Source of the DNA: Mycoplasma haemocanis str. Illinois
GTDB taxonomy: Bacteria; Bacillota_I; Bacilli_A; Mycoplasmatales; Mycoplasmoidaceae
DNA length: 64,000 bases
Assembly (NCBI RefSeq): GCF_000238995.1
Contig: NC_016638.1
Coordinates: 62,001 to 126,000 of the forward strand
Reading direction: 5' to 3'
Position 1 is the stretch's first letter, and the number at the start of each line of letters is the position of its first letter. A program made the translations under genes and the position numbers. Positions 56,701 through 64,000 of the stretch are shown piece by piece. The notes under the pieces are model-generated. The model saw nothing but the letters and a program-made list of their open reading frames with translations. It was not told the origin of the DNA and ran no database searches.

Positions 56701-57469
56701 GTTTTTGGAGAGCGATCAACTACCAATTCAGTTAACTCATGGAGTATCTGGTTTCGCCCCTTCCGGACTTTATAGTAGACATGTTATTAATAAGAATGGA
56801 GATAAGTTTAAGACCTTCTTGAATTCTAAAGGGTATGAGCATTCTCAAGCTCTTCATAGTAAATTCATCCAACCTACTAATATGGAATGATTCAAATTGA
56901 AAAATGGATTAGAGCTTACTTCTGGAATCAGTAATGCTCATGACTTAGCTGCCAGGTTGGAGGATGTTTATGGTCAGAACTTCACCCTTACTCCATCCAT
57001 TGTGAAGATAGATAATATGAGTGTATTTAATGATTTCGTATTCAATACAGTTAGCGATTTAGTTCTATCCGTAATAAACCTGTTTATTGTTGTGTTATCT
57101 CCTTTATTAATTTGCTCTCTGTTAGTAATAACGGTTCTGATTATTGAGGATTTGAAAAACCTGTTAACTATTTTGAACTTATTAGGTTTCTCCTATTTTG
57201 AGAACTCCGTAACTATCCTTCTATATTTGGGATTAATACTAGGATTCTCAACAATTATTTCAATACCGGTAACCTCCTCTTTATTGGGACTTTATGTGGA
57301 GAAGATATTTAACGTTATATCTATATACTTGCCCATTTCTCTAAGAGCAGACTTCGGAATCGCTTCATTCTCTATACTATTAGGAATATTCAGCTTCGCT
57401 TACTTAAGGTCTATGGGCAAAATTAAGTCCTTATACTTACCTCTAGCTATGAAATCATTAAACGAATAA
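50750..57469 (+). CDS. giant FtsX-type ABC transporter permease with repeat-rich extracellular loops
   Basis: A single frame of 2239 residues from TTG at 50750, held open through at least fifteen UGA Trp codons. The layout is one N-terminal helix (residues 13-31), a large loop (about 32-1085), four helices (about 1090-1281) with the FtsX-like segment LNTFGVFVASGVPRLEIITTSFSFIFIPALVG, a second large loop (about 1282-2100), and three more helices (2103-2220), where LLTILNLLGFSYFENSVTILLYLGLILGF is the second FtsX repeat. Two FtsX-type cores with large outer loops are the BceB/MacB-like plan used for export or peptide sensing, but this is several times the usual size. Both loops hold Ser, Asp-Gln, Gln and Asn runs coded by pure repeats. 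No dedicated ATPase gene is adjacent; ecfA1 starts 10 bp later. Confidence 0.85.
51110..51139 (+). repeat. (TCT)10 microsatellite, Ser10
   Basis: Ten pure TCT codons in the first outer loop of the giant permease (residues 121-130), followed by Gly-Gly-Gly-Ser. In frame, so length change alters only the number of serines. Confidence 0.97.
51497..51538 (+). repeat. (GACCAA)7 hexanucleotide repeat, (Asp-Gln)7
   Basis: Seven perfect copies of GACCAA, then a variant GGCCAA, in the first outer loop of the permease (residues 250-263). It is the longest tandem repeat in the window and gives an acidic-amide stretch. Confidence 0.97.
52097..52114 (+). repeat. (TCT)6 microsatellite, Ser6
   Basis: Six TCT codons (residues 450-455) in the first outer loop of the permease, between LIT and NIED. 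Confidence 0.95.
52346..52360 (+). repeat. (TCC)5 microsatellite, Ser5
   Basis: Five TCC codons (residues 533-537), flanked by cysteines (WCG before, DCAN after) in the permease. Uses a different serine codon from the TCT tracts, so it arose separately. Confidence 0.95.
52541..52555 (+). repeat. (CAA)5 microsatellite, Gln5
   Basis: Five CAA codons (residues 598-602) in the first outer loop of the permease, followed by ACAAAA. Confidence 0.95.
55016..55036 (+). repeat. (TCA)7 microsatellite, Ser7
   Basis: Seven TCA codons (residues 1423-1429) in the second outer loop of the permease, just before a cysteine. Confidence 0.97.
55121..55144 (+). repeat. (TCC)8 microsatellite, Ser8
   Basis: Eight TCC codons (residues 1458-1465) in the second outer loop of the permease, 84 bases after the TCA tract. 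Aspartate follows. Confidence 0.97.
55871..55888 (+). repeat. (TCTTCC)3 hexanucleotide repeat, Ser6
   Basis: Three TCTTCC units (residues 1708-1713) in the second outer loop of the permease. Shorter AAC (55442-55453) and GGT (55235-55243) runs lie between this and the TCC tract. Confidence 0.9.
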
Positions 57470-57479
57470 AATTAGGATT

Positions 57480-58295
57480 ATGTACGCTATTGAACTTGTT
57501 AATTTGAATTTTGGGTATGTGGAGGATAAGCCTATTCTTAAGAATTTAAATCTTAAACTTACCCCTAATAAATACATTTGCATAGTTGGTCATAATGGTT
57601 CCGGTAAGTCTACTTTATCTAAATTACTAATCGGATTAGTTAAACCGTGATCGGGGAAGATTAAGGTTGCAGGTATTGAATTAAATGATGAGAATTATAA
57701 AAAGGTTCTTCACAAGTTAGGTTTGGTCTTCCAAAATCCAGATAGTCAGTTCATAAGACTTACTGCGGAGGATGATATAGCCTTCGGGTTAGAGAATAGA
57801 AATGTACCTAGAATACTTATTAGAAAAATAATAGATCACGTTAGCAAGTTTATGAATATTGAGCCCTTATTGCAAGTAAATTCTTCTTTACTCTCCGGGG
57901 GAGAAAAACAGAAGGTTTGCATAGCTTCCATATTAGCCCTTAATCCTGACATAATTATTTTTGATGAGTCCACTTCCATGCTGGACGTTAATAGTAAGGA
58001 TGATCTTTTAAAGATAATGAGAAGTTTAGTTAAGGATCAGAAGAAGACAGTTATCTCTATTACTCATGATATGGAAGAATTATTGGTGGCTGACGAGTTG
58101 GTTCTGCTTAAGGATGGAACTATATTGGCTCATGGGGATCCTAAGGAGATCTTAAAGGATGAAGAGCTACTTAAGACCTCTAATTTAGATTTCCCTTTTA
58201 TTTATTGTTTGGCTAATTCTCTTAAGGCTAAAGGAGTGAAAATCCCGGAGTTTGACGATGAGGAGGATCTAATTAAGAAGTTATCTAATATTTAG
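57480..58295 (+). CDS. ecfA1: ECF transporter ATPase EcfA1
   Basis: A 271-residue ATP-binding protein. Walker A GHNGSGKST (37-45), Q-loop VFQNPDSQFIRLTAEDDIAFGLEN (typical of ECF ATPases), signature LSGGEKQKV, Walker B IIIFDESTSMLD and the switch histidine in SITHDMEE are all present. With EcfA2 and EcfT it powers uptake of vitamins and similar substrates through swappable S components, none of which is in the window. One UGA (57648) is Trp. It starts 10 bp after the giant permease. Confidence 0.95.
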
Positions 58296-59200
58296 TGTTT
58301 CTTAACAGGTATTGAGGGGAGTATAAAAGGGTAAAGACATATAGTCCCGATCCTAGGAATGCCTTTGAGGTTGAGAATGTTTCCTTTAAGGATAAGAACA
58401 AAACGATAGTTCACCCTTTTAGTTACAAATTTAAAAGAAGGAAAGTATACGCGATTATAGGAGCTTCTGGCTCTGGAAAGTCTACTTTAGCCCTACATTT
58501 CAATGGGTTAATGAAGTCTCCTAAGGGGAATATTTTTTTCTTTAATGGAGAAAGTATCTACTTTTTTAAGAAGACAATTCCCAATTTTAGAGCCATCAGA
58601 AGATATGTGGGAATGGTTCTTCAGAATCCCGAATATCAGCTGTTTAAGGAGACTGTATTAGAGGACGTAATGTGTGGACTTCAAATGCTTGATGTCCCTG
58701 ATTCCAATCCCGAAGAAAGAGCTAAATCTAAGCTTAGGGAGCTGGGAATAATGGAGGAATTCTTTAATAGAAATCCTTTCATGCTTTCGGGAGGGCAAAA
58801 GAAGAAGGTAGCTTTGGCGGGAATTTTAGTGATTGATCCAGAGATAGTTATCTTTGATGAACCAGTTTTGGGCTTAGACCCCTATTCAGTCAAAAAGATA
58901 GTTGATATTATTCAAGATTTAAAGAATAAGAATAAAACCATAATAGTTATTTCTAATAACATCGATTTGATCTTGGAACTTTCTGAGGAAATTTTAGTTA
59001 TGGATAGGGGAAGATTGATTATGAGCGGTCGTCCTTATTTAATATTTAAGGATAAAAGGCTTAACTTGGGTACGCCTAAAGTTATTAAATTTCTAGATAA
59101 GCTTACTAAACATTCTCCTCGTTTCTCTTCTGTATGAAAAGATGAACCTAAGAACTTTGAAGAGTTAGCCTCTTCTATATTTAATGAACTTAGAAAATAG
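58295..59200 (+). CDS. ecfA2: ECF transporter ATPase EcfA2
   Basis: A 301-residue ATP-binding protein from GTG at 58295, overlapping the ecfA1 stop by one base. Walker A GASGSGKST, Q-loop VLQNPEYQLFKETVLEDV (typical of EcfA2), signature LSGGQKKKV, Walker B IVIFDEPVLGLDP and ISNN in place of the usual switch-His region (ISHx) are seen: the position reads VISNNIDL, so the H-loop histidine is replaced by Asn. The N-terminal part is longer than in most homologues, so a later start is possible. Confidence 0.92.
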
Positions 59201-60314
59201 TTACGAACCAAAGGACACACCGATTCACAATCTAAACCCATTAGTAAAGTTCTTAATATTCTTACTGATAATCTTTCTTTTATTCTTAAAGATAACTCTT
59301 TTAGCCCAAGGAGTAATATTCCTAATACTCCTTCTAGTTATTAAGTACAGCGACTCTCAAGAGCTAATAATGAAGCACGGAGTGCCCTCTTATTTATTCC
59401 TTCTGGGTTTCCTATTCATGGTAAATTTCGTCTTTATGAAATCTCCGGGATTTTGAACTGAGAATGCCCTTCATGGCTATAAGGATATTTTTGGAAGGGT
59501 AGGAGCACATCATATTACTGGAGAAGATAAGGTAAAACATGGGTGATTCTTCGGTGGACATTTACTTCAGACAAACTCTAATCATATAGCCCTTAAGAGC
59601 TCCGCTAAATGCATAGAGAGAATTATTGGATGAACTTCTTCCTGTTGTTCCACATGTTCCCAAGATTCTTATACTTTACCTGCCACCGGAAAATGAAGGA
59701 TAATTCCCATTAATGTAAATGGGGATGTGAAGTATACAGCATTCATGCCCGCTTGATATACGATCTCTAGCTTCCAGATCGTCAATACTTTCTCCCTTGC
59801 CAATAAGATCATCATCGTAATTATCTTGTCCTCTATCTTCACCACTACTTCTCCCATGACTGCTTTCACCTATTGTCTGGAAGATATATTTCGACCATTA
59901 TCTACTATTAAGCTTCCATCTAAATTGATGGCTTTAACTGTAGCTATATCTTTAAGATTCGTTCCCTCCCTTATTACCGAATCCTTTAGGATAATTAGAG
60001 CTCAAGCTAGTCGAGGAATAGATTACAAAAATGGTAAATTTGTTGATAAAGTAAATGCACTTAGATCTCTTTTTATACCTGTATTTGTTATATCCTTCCT
60101 TAAGTCCGATGAATTGGCAGCAGCTATGACTGCAAGAGGTTACAGACCACAGGAGAATAGAACTTCCTTTAGAATATATGGTGTAAAGAGATGAGAGTTA
60201 TTAGTAATGTTCTGCTGTACTCTCGTTATATCTTGCCTTTATTATCTTCATTTCAATCACTATTATTTAAGCAGTTTCGGTAATGCTGAACTTTTAATCT
60301 CTATCGCTAGTTAA
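59184..60314 (+). CDS. ecfT: ECF transporter transmembrane protein EcfT
   Basis: A 376-residue membrane protein starting inside the end of ecfA2. It opens with DTPIHNLNPLVKFLIFLL, as EcfT proteins do, and has the two coupling-helix motifs QASRGID and TARGYRP (Ala-Arg-Gly type) near the C-terminus, which contact the ATPases. Between the third and fourth helices it carries an extra hydrophilic stretch of roughly 100 residues (about 92-190) with a cysteine cluster SSCCSTCS. Mycoplasma EcfT proteins are known to be longer than others. UGA Trp codons are frequent in the insert. Confidence 0.9.
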
Positions 60315-63300
60315 TGTCGGAGACTCCCTATTCTTTACGCAAGGAATTAGACCAATACTCTTCCAGCAAGGTATTCGTAGTATCTGCTAGAGATCTAAAG
60401 ATACTTAGGGTGAAGCTTCCACTTAAGGAGGCTCTTGTATCAATAGGTAGGAAGAAGTATCAGATCGTTTCTTGCCCTTGATTGGAAGATAGGTACTTGA
60501 TTGTTAGTGCTTCTTCCTATGATGCTAATTTAGAAATATCTTATTCTCAGGAGAAGCCCGATGAAGTTTCAATAAATGGAACCCTCTTCAGACTTCATCT
60601 ATCTCCGGATAGCACTCCAAATAATTTCTTCCCAACCGCTGAATACGTGAAGTTGGCAGATTCAGTGAAACATGAACCTCAGTCTATGGAGGAGTTATCC
60701 AAGCAAGCTGAGGTGGCTCTTCGGGAAGCGTTTAAAAATGAGGAAGATCCGCTAGGGGAGATTGATAAGAAGGAGAAATTATTTTCTCACCTTAGTGAGC
60801 CTAGGAAAGAGGCGGATATATTAAATGACTTCGATATAGGGAAAAAAGATCTTCCTGATATTCCTTCAGTAGTTGAGAACAAGGCTAATACTTACGAATT
60901 TCCTTTTGACAGTCAACTGAGAGATTTAGAGACAGAATTAGCTAATGCTGCAGAATTTAAAAATAATGTTGAAGAATCGGTCTTTCATAGACCCATTGAT
61001 TACTCTAAAACCCCCACTTTCTGATTTAAAGTAAGCACCAGTTTTAAGGATTCGGATTTCTTTTGACAGGACCTAAAGGAATATTGGTTAACTAATAGTA
61101 GGGATTTAAATAGTAAGCTTAATAGAGCACACGGAAAACCTCCTGTATTTTCCAGAAAAGAAAAACTTCTTAATATTCCGGCACTTCAAGAGATAGTAAG
61201 TGTAAAGGTTAATAGGAAGTTCTCTGAGTTACAGGAGAAGCAGGATGCTTTATCCGATGAGATTAATCGGCTTTCTGAGAGTTTAATTGAGAGGGGGTTA
61301 GATCCTGTAGATGATAGAAAGTATCAGGAGTTAGTTCAAGAACGTAACGAGCTTCTTGAATGCGTTTCCCGTTCCAAGAAGATTGTTAAGGATTTTGAAG
61401 ATCGTATTCAACTCGCTAAGGATAGAAATGACGATATTAGGCAACGTTTTTTCCTAGATATACAAGGAAATCCTTATTTAATTTCTCAACATGAAGAGGA
61501 GGTAACTAACAAACTTATAGACCTTAATTTTGAGGTTAATAAATTGCATGAGAAGCATTTAGAACTTGAAACCTTCCTTATTCAGCAGCTACGCTCATTA
61601 GAAAAGGCTAAATTAGATAAGACTAAGGTTCAATTTTTAGAGCAACAGGAACTCCTAGATAGATATCAAGAGGAGTCTCGGGCTTTCTTTGACACCATAA
61701 AGGTTCGGAAGCATAAGGAGCGTTTAATGCAGTTAGGGGAGCTGCATGAAGCTTCCGCTAAGGTTCAAGAACAGATAGAGAATGAGCAGAGAGTAGCTCA
61801 GTATTACATTGATAATCTTAGGGGGATTAAGTCTTATGAAGATTATGAGAAGTCTCTTAAAGCTCATAAACAGGCTCGGAAGGAGTTTCAAGCCAAGAGA
61901 GATGAATTTAATAGATATTTCTATAGGCTAAAGGTTCTTGTTAGGGATAAGGAGCGTAAATTTAATGACTTCTTTGAGTGAATTAAAGATTCCCTGAATG
62001 TATTCCAAAACGAAATTTCAGATGCCTATACTAAGAATGATGTTCTTTTGAGGGAATGTGTTCAGATTTGATGGAATAGATGAAATAGCGAAGCTCTTCC
62101 TATCATTAAGAAGATCTTTACACGATATGAGCAAGTCTTAAAAGCCTTCTCTCCCATTCCAGCATTATGTGTTGGTAGAATATATAGTCAAGCGGGAAGA
62201 CTTCGAGAGAAGGCCGATAAGAGGCAGCGTGAATGGGAGAAACTATATGGGGAGGTTAGAAAGGAATTCAAAAAACTTGGTTATGAATTATCCAACCCTA
62301 ATCCTTCTGAGTTGGAAGGTAAGTACGTACAGCAATTAGATACCTCTAAATTAAGGCTATCCGAGTCTAGCAGAAGAGTTCTTTTCTTATCTACAGAGTC
62401 GTTTACTTTAAATGATGAGAAAGATGAGTTGGTTGGGTTGGATCCTAAGTTCTTAGACGATGATCAGTTTGCCGTTATTGATCAAGTATGGTCTACACTT
62501 ACTCCAGAACAAGAGAAGACTCTTCAAGATAAGTTTGACAAGGAAGATGAGATTCAAAAGGAGAAAAATGCCAGACAGGCTCTTGCCTTATTGAAGAAGG
62601 ATCAAATGAAGAATATTGAGAGGAACTTTGAGGCCAAGATGCAGTCTGTGGATCAGTATGTTTTTGCATCTACTAAGGACGAGAAACGTAATAAATTCAA
62701 AGAGGTGGAAGAGCAACAGTTGGATATGTGGAAGAGAGAACATGATCTGACTTCAATGGCAGAGGGGGAATTCAAGGACACTCTTTACAACTTATCTAAA
62801 CAGCTATTTGATAATCAATCGGTTTGTATTGTTAATTCAGAGATAGTTCTGAGCGATACGGGATTTGTTGAAGATGGGGGGACTGAGATTTACTCAGAGA
62901 AGGACTACTTTATTAAGCCTCAAGATAAATATGATTTTGATGAATTTTCTTCTACTCTAGATTTAGGAACTGAGGATAGTGATATTCATGAGGAACCTGA
63001 TGATGATTATCTAGATCTTTTAGAGAATATTGAATATCCTGAGCCCCTTCCCCCTCCACAACGTCCTCCAACTAGACCTACTCTCGAACAACTTGCTCAA
63101 ATTAGTATTAAGAAATATCAAGAGGCAAGGAAACATATGGAACTTGATTCCTTGAGAGAGAAACAGTCTGTACTTGATCTTGAGGTTCGTAGGTTGTCTA
63201 AATTCCATGCCCAACAGGAGGATAATCTGGAGAAAATTGTTGTTGAACGAAGATTTGTATTTGACTCTCTGGAGAAAGATTTAGGAGAGATTAAGTCCTT

Positions 63301-63460
63301 TTTGGGAGATAAGGCCGGAGAATTGGAGCAGATATTTAGACAGATGGAGGATGATTTGGACGTTAGCTTTGCTGAAGTTGATCGGAATTTGCAAAATGAG
63401 GTTAGAGAAAAATCCCCATCCGGCCCTTCCTCTTCAATATTTGGTAGATGATTTAGGTAA
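60314..63460 (+). CDS. large coiled-coil protein, possible cytoskeletal element
   Basis: A 1048-residue soluble protein; the final stop is TAA at 63458-63460, since the UGA at 63449 is Trp. The first 90 residues look globular (FVVSARDLKILRVKL, KKYQIVSCPWLEDRYLIVSA). From about residue 290 to 850 it is nearly continuous charged helix with heptads, rich in Glu, Gln, Lys and Arg. An acidic linker and a proline-rich stretch (EPLPPPQRPPTRPTLEQ, about 913-930) lead to a last coiled coil and a short Ser/Pro tail. No ATP-binding or membrane motif is seen. The plan resembles cytadherence-associated cytoskeletal proteins of mycoplasmas (long coiled coil with acidic, proline-rich regions), but no homology was shown. 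Confidence 0.75.
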
Positions 63461-63471
63461 AATTAGAAGTC

Positions 63472-63669
63472 ATGTCAAGAAAGGATCGTTTAACTGGTAA
63501 AGTTTCCAGAACGGGTAATAGTCGTTCTAAAGCTCTTAATATTACTAAGAAGGCTTGACATTTTAATATTCAGACTGTTACCCTGACCGATAAGAATGGA
63601 AAGAAAATCAAGCTTAAAACTTCTGCTAAAAATATAAGGACCTTCCGCAATAAGGGCTTGTTTAAGTAA
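63472..63669 (+). CDS. rpmB: 50S ribosomal protein L28
   Basis: A 65-residue basic protein. It begins SRKDRLTGKVSRTGNSRSKALNITKKAW and ends LKTSAKNIRTFRNKGL, the L28 pattern. One UGA (63558) is Trp. Its stop overlaps the rpsD start by one base. Confidence 0.92.
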
Positions 63670-64000
63670 TGTCTCGTTTTACAGGGAGTATATTTAAGAA
63701 ATCTAGAAAACTGGGAATATCTTTATTGGAGAACAATAGGGAGTTTACTAAGTGAAAAAAGAGAACTACTCCTCCGGGTCAGCATGGAAATAGCGGGATT
63801 CGAAGGAAGATTTCTCTTTATGGTGAACAGCTAAGAGAGAAGCAGAAGTTGGCTCTTATGTATGGATTGCATGATGCCCAATTGAGACGTTTCTTTAAGG
63901 CCGCTAGAAAGATAGAGGGCTCCCTTTCCTATAATCTTTTATTACTTCTTGAGCGTCGTTTAGATAACGTTGTGTATAGAATGAATTTTGCCCCCACCAG
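63669..64000 (+). CDS. rpsD: 30S ribosomal protein S4, 3' truncated by window edge
   Basis: The first 110 residues are visible. It begins MSRFTGSIFKKSRKLGISL, then TPPGQHGNSGIRRKISLYGEQLREKQKLALMYGL (S4 N-terminal domain, PGQHG motif) and LERRLDNVVYRMNFAPT, the start of the S4 RNA-binding fold. One UGA (63753) is Trp. S4 binds 16S rRNA early in small-subunit assembly. Confidence 0.96.

Noticed and set aside
50750..57469. A cluster of broken permease pseudogenes
   Set aside because: All the apparent stops are UGA; read as Trp the frame is continuous for 2239 codons with no UAA or UAG.

Overview
The window is a stretch of a Mollicutes chromosome read with genetic code 4. Almost every long gene stays open only if UGA is Trp, and UAA and UAG are the only stops used. 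The DNA is AT-rich and very compact: most neighbours overlap or lie within 20 bp, and TTG and GTG starts are common. The gene set is that of a heavily reduced host-dependent organism. It has L-lactate dehydrogenase, PTS enzyme I, an ECF transporter core, class Ib ribonucleotide reductase and purine-salvage genes. This and the style of the hypothetical proteins fit a hemotropic Mycoplasma (haemoplasma); the genus-level guess is moderate, Mollicutes is near certain.

Layout. 1-6921: end of a YbhN-like membrane protein, a sigma-factor-like gene downstream of secA, and a SecDF homologue split into two overlapping frames diverging from secA. 6918-9573: ldh, tRNA-His, a membrane protein and an RluC/D pseudouridine synthase. 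9613-20407: a co-directional run behind a CIRCE-like operator: dnaK, a truncated RNase R, ymdB, dnaX, ybaB, lysS, dnaE, a 5'-3' exonuclease and pth. 20447-23788: a large C-terminally anchored protein, rpmF and two small membrane proteins. 23785-27373: nrdF facing away from nrdI-nrdE. 27370-34982: asnS and ligA on minus, mnmA and alaS on plus, then a helical hypothetical on minus. 35034-39791: three tandem paralogues, each an adenylosuccinate lyase (PurB) domain fused to a hypoxanthine phosphoribosyltransferase (HPRT) domain. 39844-49474: a small exported-type protein, ptsI, glyA, gltX, an HD phosphohydrolase, rpoE (delta), tRNA-Leu, infC-rpmI-rplT, dut, efp and a possible acyltransferase. 49465-49884: five tRNAs (Tyr, Gln, Lys, Leu, Gly). 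49910-60314: a membrane protein, a 2239-residue FtsX-type permease full of in-frame microsatellites, and ecfA1-ecfA2-ecfT. 60314-64000: a 1048-residue coiled-coil protein, rpmB and the start of rpsD.

The most unusual points are three. First, the PurB-HPRT triplet: the middle copy keeps most of the lyase signature but has lost the PRPP loop, the third keeps the PRPP loop but has lost the lyase signature, and the first has lost both. Second, the giant permease carries at least eight tri- or hexanucleotide repeats, all in predicted extracellular loops and all in multiples of three. Third, there is a probable alternative sigma factor in a lineage with very few regulators. All statements come from reading the sequence; no searches or structure predictions were run.
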